In this document: piece after piece, positions 8,242 through 16,236 of the stretch
Layout: the number at the start of each line of letters is the position of its first letter
How positions within the stretch are numbered: the stretch's first letter is position 1
Origin: JAAYAY01 sp964563135
GTDB taxonomy: Bacteria > Planctomycetota > Planctomycetia > Pirellulales > Thermoguttaceae
Assembly: GCA_964563135.1 (NCBI GenBank)
Contig: CAZLWV010000007.1
Location: 28,828 to 92,827, forward strand
DNA length: 64,000 bases
Reading direction: 5' to 3'
The notes under the pieces: model-generated
Database searches by the model: none
The model's input: only the letters and a program-made list of their open reading frames with translations
What the model was told of the DNA's origin: nothing
Program-made: the position numbers and the translations under genes

Positions 8242-9144
8242 ATGGGTGATCGCCAGACGAACGGACCACCGCAGGACGGATGTGAGAATTGCGGTTTCCA
8301 TCCCCTCACCCGATTCGACGTCCCCGACCTGTCGACCATGTGGTACTGCCGGCGGTGCAGGCTTTATCAACAGGGCCAGAACATCGGTCCGGAGATCTAC
8401 AGTCTGCGGTACCACGACGGCTACGCGTCCAAACGCAAACACAAACTGAGAACGGCGTCCGCCCGACTCAACCAGGTCGCCGGACTGATCGACCAGGGTG
8501 AACCGCGGCTGTTGGATATCGGCTGTTCGCTGGGCTACACCGTCGAAGCGGCGGTCGAGCGAGGCTGGGACGCTTATGGTGCAGATATCAGTGCGGAAGT
8601 CGTTCAATCTTGCCGCGACCGCGGCCTGAATTGCCACCTGAGCGATGGACAACAGCTCCCCTTCGGCGACGCCTCCTTCGACGTGGTAACCGCTTGGCAC
8701 GTGATCGAACATGTCACCAACGTGGCTGAAACGCTGCGCGAATGGCGCCGCGTTCTCAAGGACCATGGACTGCTTGCGTTGGAGACGCCCGACTCCTCCT
8801 GCCTCAAAGTCCGCCTGCGGGGCACTGCCTATCGCCGCTTCTGGCAGCCGGAGCATACCTACACGTTCTGCCCGCAGAACCTTGTCCCAATGGTCACCGC
8901 CGCAGGATTTCAGGTGGTTCGCAGGCCCATCCTCGGTCCCTGGAGGCAAATGCGTCCAGGCTTGACGGCCTACAGCTTGGGCTATCAGATCCACAACGCG
9001 ATCATGCGGCTTGCTGGCCTCCGCAAAGCCTTTCAGATCTTCTGCCGCCGTGTGCCGGACGAAGCCGGTTCAAACACCGTTCGTTTTCAACCCCGTCGCG
9101 TTCCGGTCCCAGCCCAGCCCTCGGCGCTCCGCAAGAGTGCCTGA
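8242..9144 (+). CDS. SAM-dependent methyltransferase with N-terminal zinc ribbon
   Basis: A 300-residue class I methyltransferase. Residues about 14-38 carry CENC...CRRC, a zinc ribbon. Then come the SAM-binding glycine loop LLDIGCSLGY, the acidic strand end YGADIS, and the post-II/III motifs FDVVTAWHVIEHV and LLALETPDS. This is the arrangement of the C-methyltransferase-like or Methyltransf_23 family often found with sugar or lipid modification genes; the acceptor is not predictable here. The start is set at ATG 8242 because GGGAAG lies 7 nt upstream and the zinc ribbon begins shortly after; the frame is open further upstream but without protein-like sequence. The C-terminal 60 residues are basic and unassigned. 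No operon partner. Confidence 0.85.
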   Translation: MGDRQTNGPPQDGCENCGFHPLTRFDVPDLSTMWYCRRCRLYQQGQNIGPEIYSLRYHDGYASKRKHKLRTASARLNQVAGLIDQGEPRLLDIGCSLGYTVEAAVERGWDAYGADISAEVVQSCRDRGLNCHLSDGQQLPFGDASFDVVTAWHVIEHVTNVAETLREWRRVLKDHGLLALETPDSSCLKVRLRGTAYRRFWQPEHTYTFCPQNLVPMVTAAGFQVVRRPILGPWRQMRPGLTAYSLGYQIHNAIMRLAGLRKAFQIFCRRVPDEAGSNTVRFQPRRVPVPAQPSALRKSA

Positions 9145-9155
9145 TCGCCTCGCAA

Positions 9156-9190
9156 GGGCCAGCGCGGTGTCAGCGGTCCATCGCTGGCCC
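9156..9190. terminator. Possible terminator hairpin between convergent genes
   Basis: Nine-base perfect arms GGGCCAGCG / CGCTGGCCC with a 17-nt loop, straddling the end of the minus-strand cytochrome gene. There is no T-run, so termination is uncertain. Confidence 0.3.
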
Positions 9191-9826
9191 GCCCGCCCGC
9201 TTGAGCAGCTTGCCCGACTCCTGGTCCCAGACGCGGGTCCGGTGGGCAATGCGATGCTCGCCGTGGCACTGGATACAGTACTTCTCCCCGGGCTTGGCCT
9301 TCGCCGGTTCCTCCCAGCGGAGAAACATCTCGCGGTGCGACAGGGCAGCCGTCTTGTCAACGAGCAGTTCTTCGCGGGGATGGCACGTCATACAGCGAGG
9401 ATTGATCCGTGGCTTGCCCCACATGATTTCCGGCGCCGTCAAGCCGTCCTCGTCGGCGCTGTGGTCTTCCGACAAGCCGTGGCAGGTCTCGCAGCCGACT
9501 CCCGCAGCCAGATGAATGTCCACCAGTTCCTCTTCCTCGAGGTTGACGTGGCACACCAGGCAATAGGAGTTGTCGGCCTCCTCGACCGGCTTGGCCGGAT
9601 CAGGCCGGGTCACCTTCCACTTCAGGTCCTTGCCCACAGGCAGCTTCCCTTCCTCCGGCGCACCGGTCTTCAGCCCAGCCTGGCCTGCAGCCGTTTCGGA
9701 AGATCCGTTTTCTTCCGCCGGCGCTCGTGCCGACAAGCCCACCGCCAGTGCAGCGACCGCTCCGAGCAGGCAGGCAGCCGCACCGGACAGACACCTCGGG
9801 CTCATGCTCTGGATTGCTCCTGGCAT
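9170..9826 (-). CDS. Exported tetrahaem cytochrome c
   Basis: A 218-residue c-type cytochrome with four CXXCH haem sites: CLVCH, CETCH, CMTCH and CIQCH. The N-terminus after the chosen ATG has a hydrophobic stretch (CLSGAAACLLGAVAALAVGL) ending in SARA, a Sec signal with a likely cleavage site, so it works outside the cytoplasmic membrane. Spacing of the haem motifs with scattered His residues fits a NapC/NrfH- or c554-like electron carrier, without saying which. The start at 9826 overlaps the stop of the reductase gene upstream as TGATG, indicating translational coupling and therefore a shared role, plausibly moving electrons to or from that reductase. An earlier in-frame start (9880) would lie inside the reductase gene and is less likely. 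Confidence 0.88.
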   Translation of the reverse strand: MPGAIQSMSPRCLSGAAACLLGAVAALAVGLSARAPAEENGSSETAAGQAGLKTGAPEEGKLPVGKDLKWKVTRPDPAKPVEEADNSYCLVCHVNLEEEELVDIHLAAGVGCETCHGLSEDHSADEDGLTAPEIMWGKPRINPRCMTCHPREELLVDKTAALSHREMFLRWEEPAKAKPGEKYCIQCHGEHRIAHRTRVWDQESGKLLKRAGGPAMDR

Positions 9827-10989
9827 CAAACGTACTCCCAGTCTTTCAGCCAGCGGTAGCCGCTTCCCAGTTTGTCCCACATTTTTCCGGTGGCCGCCTC
9901 GAGTGCCTGCCGATCCGCCGGTGGCATCTGGTTGGCCGCGGAATCCTTCTGCTCGGGAAGGTCCAATTCCCGCCGTTCCCGGATGGCCAGGGCCATGTTG
10001 TCGACCTGCTGCGGGCTGGCCAACCCGGGAATCGGCGCCGTGATTGCCGGGTTGGTGAGGATGTAGCGAATCGTGAGCCGGGCCGTGCGGTTGTCTTCTT
10101 CCACATGGGGCCCGTTCGGCGAGCCGTCCCCCTGGAAAACCGCGTTGCTGGCAAAAGGCTTGATCCCCAGGATGCCGACATCTTGTTTTCGGACGACGTC
10201 GAAGAAACTGCCGCTTTCGAGCACCTTCGACTTGGCTGTGTACGGCGTGCAGCAGAACTGCATCACAGCAGGATAGGTCTCAAAAAGCATGGCGGCCCAG
10301 CGGCGATCGTGCGTGGAGAAACCAGTGAAACGGCACAGTCCCTTCTGCCTGGCGATCTCCAACGCCTTGACCATCTCGTCCACTTCCTGCTGGGTATGTT
10401 GACCACCCCGTTCGTAAGCCATCAGCCGCCAGCAGTCGGCATATTCCAGTCCGGTGTCTTTCAGTCCCTTGGCCAGGATGTCGACCAGGATGTCTGCCTT
10501 GCGATGCTCCTCGTGACGCAGTTCCTGGCCACCCATCGACCAGGCCACGTACATCTGATCGCGACGGCCCTTGAGTGCCTTCCCGTAAACCCCCGGTTCC
10601 GCCGACCCGGCAAAGTCGATCAGGTTGATGCCGACCTCCAGACAGCGGTCGAGCACCGCCGCGCGGTTCTTGTGAAACGCCTGCAGGTCCAGGTTCGACG
10701 TGTTGGCGTCGCCTTCGCAGCCTTCAAAGGCCGCCGCCCCCTTGAGCACCCGGTCCACCCGCTTCCAGTGCCCGCCCATGCAGACCGCCGACACCCACAG
10801 CCCCGTCTTTCCCAGCCGGCGATACTCCATCTCCGGCCGGTAGCTCCGCGTCTTTTCCACTTCCGACGACTGCTCCCCTCGGCTCTCCGAGGAAGCCAGC
10901 GCCGCCAGGGCCGCTGCCGATGCGGTGGCCGCCCCAGTACGGCAAATGAACTGACGCCGTGACAGATCATGGTTCCCGCGATTGGTCAT
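9826..10989 (-). CDS. Tat-exported aldo/keto reductase family protein
   Basis: A 387-residue protein starting MTNRGNHDLSRRQFI, a twin-arginine signal (SRRQF) followed by an Ala-rich hydrophobic segment. Mature sequence from about residue 50 shows the aldo/keto reductase barrel: YRRLGKTGLWVSAVCMGG, GINLIDFAGS in place of the usual N-x-x-D-T-A, GRRDQMYVAWSMG for strand 3 and VDEMVKALEIARQKGLCRFTG. The catalytic Asp and Lys are recognisable, but the Tyr of the tetrad falls in a divergent stretch (GSAEPGVYG). NAD(P)H is not available outside the cell, so exported members of this family may use another electron route; the coupled cytochrome c downstream fits. The GGAG Shine-Dalgarno 9 nt before ATG 10989 decides the start. 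Confidence 0.85.
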   Translation of the reverse strand: MTNRGNHDLSRRQFICRTGAATASAAALAALASSESRGEQSSEVEKTRSYRPEMEYRRLGKTGLWVSAVCMGGHWKRVDRVLKGAAAFEGCEGDANTSNLDLQAFHKNRAAVLDRCLEVGINLIDFAGSAEPGVYGKALKGRRDQMYVAWSMGGQELRHEEHRKADILVDILAKGLKDTGLEYADCWRLMAYERGGQHTQQEVDEMVKALEIARQKGLCRFTGFSTHDRRWAAMLFETYPAVMQFCCTPYTAKSKVLESGSFFDVVRKQDVGILGIKPFASNAVFQGDGSPNGPHVEEDNRTARLTIRYILTNPAITAPIPGLASPQQVDNMALAIRERRELDLPEQKDSAANQMPPADRQALEAATGKMWDKLGSGYRWLKDWEYV

Positions 10990-11144
10990 CACGACTCTCC
11001 TGAGAGGCTGAAAATGCTTCCAACTCAACAAACACGCTGCCCCAAGGACACAAACGCGAGACACCCGCGTCGGCAATCACCGTCCGCTCCCGCGATAGTA
11101 ACCTATCGGCCAGAGAGGAATTGCGTCCAGCGCCCGCACGCCCA

Positions 11145-11312
11145 TCAGCGTTTATCGCTTCTGGCGGGCTCCCAGTCCATGATCGCAGACCCAACTTTCA
11201 GGATTTTCTCGCCGTCCCACCCATTTTGGCCACTTCCGGTCGCCGCTGGCGGCATCTCCTCGCCAACCCGCGGCCCCGCCGCCATTCTCACCTCTTCCGG
11301 CAAGAGCACCAT
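11145..11312 (-). CDS. Possible small protein, 55 residues
   Basis: ATG at 11312 with AAGGGGG five bases upstream, giving a 55-residue frame ending WEPARSDKR. It contains QNGWDGEKILKVGSAIMDW, which has a natural amino-acid mix unlike neighbouring shadow frames. No family recognised and no partner gene close by, unless it is co-transcribed with the reductase downstream at 10989. It may equally be the tail of a decayed gene. Confidence 0.3.
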   Translation of the reverse strand: MVLLPEEVRMAAGPRVGEEMPPAATGSGQNGWDGEKILKVGSAIMDWEPARSDKR

Positions 11313-11513
11313 TTACGCCCCCTTCAACCACCTGGCTGACATCCAGGACATGACCAGGAGTTGCGCCGCGTCGTGCGTACGACCCTCCGGCAGTGCCGGC
11401 AACTTCGGAACGTCCCATGCCCCACCCGTGGGTACCAGGGGCTTCCTATGACGCCCTGAACCGACCAGAATGAAGGGTTTGCGGCCACCTGCCTGCAACT
11501 GGGGAAGTCCTCT

Positions 11514-12875
11514 ATGCCCTGCGAACTGAATATCACCTGGATCGACAGCCGCCGCGACGACATCCGTGAGGCAATGGCCCGGTTGCGGGAGAAACTCAGC
11601 CCGCGAGGCGACATCGTCAGCCAGGCGGGCCGAAAGCGGACGATGGAGATCTTCGGCGCCCCTCTTACGCCCCTGGAGGTCGTCGGCCGCATCTGCCGCG
11701 ACGTGGAAACCAGGGGCCTCGAGGCCGTGCTCGACTACTCGGCTCGTATCGACCGGGCCGATCTCACTGCCCAGACACTTCGCGTGCCCGTTGCCGATCT
11801 GGCGGCAGCACACGCCCGCGCAGAACCGGAATTCCTGGACGCCGTCCGCAGGGTCCGTGACAACATCGCCGAGTTCCAGCAGGCTATTCTCCACAAGGAT
11901 GTGCGCGTGGTGCGGCTCGGCGGGTACCTCATCGAGCGCTATCTCCCGCTCGACCGGGTCGGCATCTGCGTGCCCGGCGGGGCTGCGGCCTATCCGTCCA
12001 CCGTTCTCATGACCGCCGTCCCAGCCCAGGTGGCAGGCGTCAAGGAACTGGTGATCGTGGCTCCCCCGACCCCCTTCGGGGCCTACAACGTCGACATGCT
12101 GGCCACCTGCCATGAACTGGGAATCACGGAGGTCTACCGACTTGGTGGGGCCCAGGCGGTCGCAGCCCTGGCCTACGGTGTCGAGGGTCTCCCCCGCGTC
12201 GACAAGATCGTCGGTCCCGGCAACCTGTTTGTGGCCCTGGCCAAGAAACATGTTTTTGGCGAAGTTGCCATCGACTCGATTGCCGGTCCGAGCGAGGTAG
12301 TCGTGATTGTCGACGGCTCCACCCGTGCGGACTATACGGCTTTCGATTTGCTGGCCCAGGCTGAACATGCGCCAGGGGCCAGTGTCTTGATCGGTTGGAA
12401 CGAGAAGGTGCTCCGCGACACGGTGGCCGAGATCGCCAGGCAGTTGGATCGCGTCGAGCGCGGCAGTCTGGCCCGTCAGAGCCTGGAGGACTTCGGGGCA
12501 GTGATCCTCGCCCACGATGTCGACGAGGCCTGCCGTCTGGCCGACGAGATCGCGCCGGAACACCTCCACGTGGCCACCGAGAACTCCGAACAGTTGCTGG
12601 GGAAACTCCGCCATGCAGGCGCGATCTTCCTCGGCAACTACACGCCGGTCGCCCTTGGCGACTATGCCGCGGGCCCGTCGCACGTGTTGCCCACCAGCGG
12701 CACCGCCCGGTTTGCCAGCGGACTGTCGGCCAATGATTTTCTCCGCCCGGGGAGCGTGATCCACTTCGATCGCGAAGGAATGCAGCGTCTCGCCCCGGCG
12801 GTACGTGCGCTGGCCACCAAAGAAGGCCTGACCGCCCACCGCGAAAGCGTGGAAATCCGTATGGCAGGTCCATAG
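11514..12875 (+). CDS. hisD: Histidinol dehydrogenase
   Basis: Catalyses the last two oxidations of histidine synthesis, L-histidinol to L-histidine with two NAD+ and a catalytic zinc. The 453-residue protein has YLPLDRVGICVPGG and YPSTVLMTAVPAQVAGV, then the family signature region IDSIAGPSEVVVIVD, the zinc/substrate residues in QAEHAPGA, PEHLHVATEN and the closing SVIHFDREG. Its length is slightly above the usual ~430. GGGGAAG sits 6 nt before the ATG. It heads a hisD-hisC-hisB group on the plus strand with gaps of 83 and 133 nt, so the three may be one operon, though the gaps would allow internal signals. I saw no attenuator or histidine-rich leader peptide upstream. Confidence 0.97.
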   Translation: MPCELNITWIDSRRDDIREAMARLREKLSPRGDIVSQAGRKRTMEIFGAPLTPLEVVGRICRDVETRGLEAVLDYSARIDRADLTAQTLRVPVADLAAAHARAEPEFLDAVRRVRDNIAEFQQAILHKDVRVVRLGGYLIERYLPLDRVGICVPGGAAAYPSTVLMTAVPAQVAGVKELVIVAPPTPFGAYNVDMLATCHELGITEVYRLGGAQAVAALAYGVEGLPRVDKIVGPGNLFVALAKKHVFGEVAIDSIAGPSEVVVIVDGSTRADYTAFDLLAQAEHAPGASVLIGWNEKVLRDTVAEIARQLDRVERGSLARQSLEDFGAVILAHDVDEACRLADEIAPEHLHVATENSEQLLGKLRHAGAIFLGNYTPVALGDYAAGPSHVLPTSGTARFASGLSANDFLRPGSVIHFDREGMQRLAPAVRALATKEGLTAHRESVEIRMAGP

Positions 12876-12958
12876 GCTGGCCGACGGTCTCGCGACGGCG
12901 AGCCCCAGCGTCACTCAACTCTCGAGATCCCCATCCCAGTTCACCCCTCTCAGCCCCA

Positions 12959-14017
12959 ATGTCCTACTTCCGCCCCGAAATCGAAGCCATGACGGGTTAC
13001 ATCCCCGGTGAGCAACCGCGGCAGGGGCAATTCGTCAAGCTCAACACAAACGAAAACCCCTACCCCGCCTCGCCGGCCGTGGCCGCAGCGATCCGCAGCG
13101 AACTTGACCGCGGGCTCAGACGCTATCCCGACTCGATGGGGCAACCCTTCCGCGAGGCAGCGTCCGAGGTCCTCGGCGTCCCCCCCGACTGGATCCTCTG
13201 CGGCAACGGGAGCGACGACATCCTCACGATCGTCACCCGGACCTTCGTCGGCTCCGGCCAGCTCCTGCGACTTCCCTACCCAAGTTACATCCTCTACAAG
13301 ACCCTGGCCCAGCTCCAGGGAGCACAAGGCGAGGAGGTCAGGTTCCAGCCCGACTGGACCTTAGCCGACGACTTCGCTCGCCTGACCGACGGCCTGCGGC
13401 TCGTGTTCCTGCCGAATCCGAACAGCCCTTCGGGCACGATGCTTCCTCCCGAACGGATCCTGGAGATCGCCCGTCAGCTCCCCTGCCCGCTGCTGGTGGA
13501 CGAGGCCTATGCCGACTTCGCCGACACCAACTGCCTTCACCTGGTGAAGCAGGAGGAGAAGATTCTCGTCTCCCGGACCATGAGCAAGTCTTACGCCCTG
13601 GCCGGCCTGCGCTTCGGCTATGTGGTGGCCCAGCCTCACATCATCGAGCAGCTCGTCAAAGTGAAGGATTCGTACAACTGCGACGCCCTGGCCATCGCCG
13701 GGGCGGCGGCGGCCATTGGCGACCAGGCTTGGCTGGCGGAAAACCGCCTCAAGATTCTGGCCACCCGGCAGCGGCTGGCCGATGGCATGCGGCGTCTAGG
13801 GTTTGTAACGGTCCCGTCGCAGGCAAACTTCACATGGAACACCCATCCGGAACTGCCGCTACAACCGCTCTGTCAGGGGCTCAAACAACACGGCTTTCTC
13901 GTCCGATACATGAATTATCCCGGCTGGAGCGACGGCCTGCGTATTAGCGTTGGAACGGACGACCAGATTGATACCGTGCTGCAGCTCCTGGACCGGATGA
14001 TGAAGGCGTCGCAATAA
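12959..14017 (+). CDS. hisC: Histidinol-phosphate aminotransferase
   Basis: A PLP-dependent fold-type I transaminase making L-histidinol phosphate from imidazole-acetol phosphate and glutamate. The 352-residue sequence shows KLNTNENPYP at the start, the GNGSDDIL phosphate-binding turn, FLPNPNSPSGT, LLVDEAYADF, and the PLP lysine in SRTMSKSYALAGLRFGY. The final Arg-containing segment (GLRISVGT) binds the substrate carboxylate or phosphate. The length is normal. The ATG lacks a strong Shine-Dalgarno, but the N-terminus matches the family from this residue. It lies between hisD and hisB. Confidence 0.96.
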   Translation: MSYFRPEIEAMTGYIPGEQPRQGQFVKLNTNENPYPASPAVAAAIRSELDRGLRRYPDSMGQPFREAASEVLGVPPDWILCGNGSDDILTIVTRTFVGSGQLLRLPYPSYILYKTLAQLQGAQGEEVRFQPDWTLADDFARLTDGLRLVFLPNPNSPSGTMLPPERILEIARQLPCPLLVDEAYADFADTNCLHLVKQEEKILVSRTMSKSYALAGLRFGYVVAQPHIIEQLVKVKDSYNCDALAIAGAAAAIGDQAWLAENRLKILATRQRLADGMRRLGFVTVPSQANFTWNTHPELPLQPLCQGLKQHGFLVRYMNYPGWSDGLRISVGTDDQIDTVLQLLDRMMKASQ

Positions 14018-14079
14018 CGAGTGAACTGCGAAGCACCAGTGACCGGTCGGTTCGTCCTGTCGCATTCGTCCTGGAGGCG

Positions 14080-14119
14080 TTCGACATTCCGTCATCATTC
14101 CGGATTCGACATTCGTCAT
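14080..14119. repeat. Short direct repeats in the hisC-hisB gap
   Basis: TTCGACATTC occurs at 14080-14089 and 14105-14114 with ATTCGTC and CATTCCG variants around it, giving a degenerate run of GACATTC/CGTCATT words. It is not coding. Confidence 0.6.
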
Positions 14120-14150
14120 TGATGCCCTGACTTTCCACAACCGGCGTCCC

Positions 14151-14741
14151 ATGCCCATGCGTACCTCCCGAATCGAACGAAAAACGGCCGAGACCGATAT
14201 CCGCATCGAACTGAACCTCGATGGCACAGGCCAAAGCGACGCGTCCACCGGTGTGGGGTTCTTCGATCACATGCTTCAACTGCTCGCCAGGCACGGGGCG
14301 CTGGACCTCTCGGTCCACGTGGACGGAGATTTGCAGGTCGACCAGCATCACACGGTGGAAGACACCGGCATCTGCCTCGGGCAGGCGGTACGTGAAGCTC
14401 TCGGCAATAAGGCCGGGATCCGCCGCTACGGCCACTTCACTTTGCCGATGGAAGAAGTGCTCGCGACAACGGCGATCGATCTGGGGGGGCGGGCCTGGTT
14501 CGTCTTCAACGCGGAGTTCCCCTCCCCCAAGATTGGCCAGTTCGACAGCGAACTGGTCTACGACTTCTGGCAAGCCTTCTCGGCCAACGCCCTCTGCAAC
14601 CTGCACATCCAGGTCCATTACGGGCGCAACAGCCACCACGTGGCCGAAGGCATCTTCAAGGCCACCGCCCGCGCGCTGCGCATGGCCACCGACCGCGACG
14701 ACCGGATGACGGACGTGCCGAGCACCAAGGGGACGCTCTAG
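14151..14741 (+). CDS. hisB: Imidazoleglycerol-phosphate dehydratase
   Basis: Mn2+-dependent dehydration of imidazole-glycerol phosphate to imidazole-acetol phosphate, the substrate of hisC. The 196-residue monofunctional form, without the phosphatase domain of the E. coli bifunctional protein, shows STGVGFFDHMLQLLARHG, the first metal-binding motif HHTVEDTGICLG, the mid-repeat FDSELVYDFWQAF and the second motif NSHHVAEGIFKATARALR. The two halves are the known internal duplication with HHxxE-type ligands. Start at ATG 14151; an ATG two codons later is equally possible. Confidence 0.97.
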   Translation: MPMRTSRIERKTAETDIRIELNLDGTGQSDASTGVGFFDHMLQLLARHGALDLSVHVDGDLQVDQHHTVEDTGICLGQAVREALGNKAGIRRYGHFTLPMEEVLATTAIDLGGRAWFVFNAEFPSPKIGQFDSELVYDFWQAFSANALCNLHIQVHYGRNSHHVAEGIFKATARALRMATDRDDRMTDVPSTKGTL

Positions 14742-14772
14742 GAGAGGGAGACGCGGACGCCGGGAGAATCCT

Positions 14773-16053
14773 CTACTTCACCCACCCGATCGACATCAAC
14801 ACGTTGCCGGCCACCAGCGACAGGATTGCCGCCAGGGGAAAGTACTCCAGGCAGAAGTTGATCGGCTGGGCCATGGCAGCAGGGACCTGCTGTCCGTGCA
14901 GAAAGCCGCCGACCACGAATCCGATCCCCAGCAGCGCCACGGTCGCCGTGTAGAAGAGCATCGCCTTCTGCGGCTGAGGCCAGACCGCCTTGAGCGTGGC
15001 GCCCAGCGGCAGGAGCATGAACAGGAAGAAGACCGTCAGGTGGGCCAGCCCCGTGACCTTCAGCACGATGCCGGCGACCAGGCTTGCCACGGCCGCCAGC
15101 AGGCAGCCGCCAATCCAGTTCGAATCGCGGCGTTCTTTCCGCGACAGCGCCAGTCGGCCGAACGGATGGACCCGCAGCGCCAGGTCGGCCAGCGGTGCAG
15201 CAAGCCAGGTGCCAAGGGCAAACAACACATAGAGAATCAGGAGCGGAGTAACCCAGGGGGCCAGCGCCGGAACGGCCTGGCCAACCTGCCCCAGCACCAC
15301 GTAAAGAAGCCACAGCCCCAGAATGAGCTTCCACTGCCCCGATCTCGTCAACCGGCCCATCAGCAGGAAGTAACGAAGGAAGACCCGATACACGACATTG
15401 CGGGACTTGAGCGTCTCCACCACCCCCATCCGCGCCCATTCCAGTTCCGGATCGATCCGCAACGCCTCCCGGAAATGGTGCATGGCCTGCTTCGTATCCT
15501 TCTTCTCCAGGTACTGCCAGCCCAGGTTGGCGTGAGTCCAGGCATTGTCGGGATCCACCGCCAGGGTCTCGAGCATCTCGGCCTCGGCCGCGGCGCCCTG
15601 ACCCAGATTGCGCAGCGCCAGCGTCTTCAGGTTGCGGGCATCGACATGTTCGGCGTTGCAGGCCAGGGCCTCCTTGGCGCACTGGAGGGCCTCCTTCCAC
15701 TCGTGCCGCGAGGTATAGATCCTCCCTAGCAGTTCGTGATAGTCCGCATCGAGCGGCTCCAGGTCGATCGCCGCGCGAATCGCCCTCGTGGCCTCCTTGA
15801 GCTGGTTCCGCCGAACGCACACGATGGCCATGCTGTAGTGCGGAAAGGCGATGTCCGGGGCCGCAAGAATCGCCTGCTCGGCATGGTGCGTGGCCCGCTC
15901 GAACTGGCTGTTCTCCGACAGACACAGCGCCATCAGCGAGTGCGCCAGGGGATGATTGGGTTCCTCGGCCAGCGCTAGCCCGAGTTCCTTCTCGGCCAGG
16001 TCGGTCCGCCGCTGCGAAAGCAGCATTTGAGCCCGTGCGATACGTGGATTCAT
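14773..16053 (-). CDS. TPR protein with C-terminal membrane domain
   Basis: A 426-residue protein. Residues 1 to about 245 are tetratricopeptide repeats (for example AEKELGLALAEEPNHPLAHSL and AWTHANLGWQYLEKKDTKQAM), a scaffold for protein partners. From about 265 to the end there are five or six hydrophobic helices with a short charged loop (VHPFGRLALSRKERR), so the TPR part faces the cytoplasm at the membrane. I do not recognise the membrane domain. The start is taken at ATG 16053 because the upstream frame is not TPR-like and the repeats begin at once. The TPR-AAA+ ATPase gene precedes it on the same strand with a gap of 183 nt, and both carry TPRs, so they may act together. Confidence 0.75.
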   Translation of the reverse strand: MNPRIARAQMLLSQRRTDLAEKELGLALAEEPNHPLAHSLMALCLSENSQFERATHHAEQAILAAPDIAFPHYSMAIVCVRRNQLKEATRAIRAAIDLEPLDADYHELLGRIYTSRHEWKEALQCAKEALACNAEHVDARNLKTLALRNLGQGAAAEAEMLETLAVDPDNAWTHANLGWQYLEKKDTKQAMHHFREALRIDPELEWARMGVVETLKSRNVVYRVFLRYFLLMGRLTRSGQWKLILGLWLLYVVLGQVGQAVPALAPWVTPLLILYVLFALGTWLAAPLADLALRVHPFGRLALSRKERRDSNWIGGCLLAAVASLVAGIVLKVTGLAHLTVFFLFMLLPLGATLKAVWPQPQKAMLFYTATVALLGIGFVVGGFLHGQQVPAAMAQPINFCLEYFPLAAILSLVAGNVLMSIGWVK

Positions 16054-16236
16054 CTTGGCAACCTGTAAGTCCTGCACCGGCAGGTCCCGCACCGCGGCAC
16101 CGGACCTGAAATGTCTGATAGTATGTTCGCACCGTATATCCCGCGACGTCTCACGGGAATCGAACCCCTCGAAGCGCGGTCCGGTTTCCGGGGTCCTGTG
16201 CGGCATCCGGGATGCACCCGCCGGCCCGCCTGTCGC

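Noticed and set aside
11313..12914. 533-codon open frame antisense to hisD
   Set aside because: Codon-periodicity artefact of hisD; the protein has no recognisable features.
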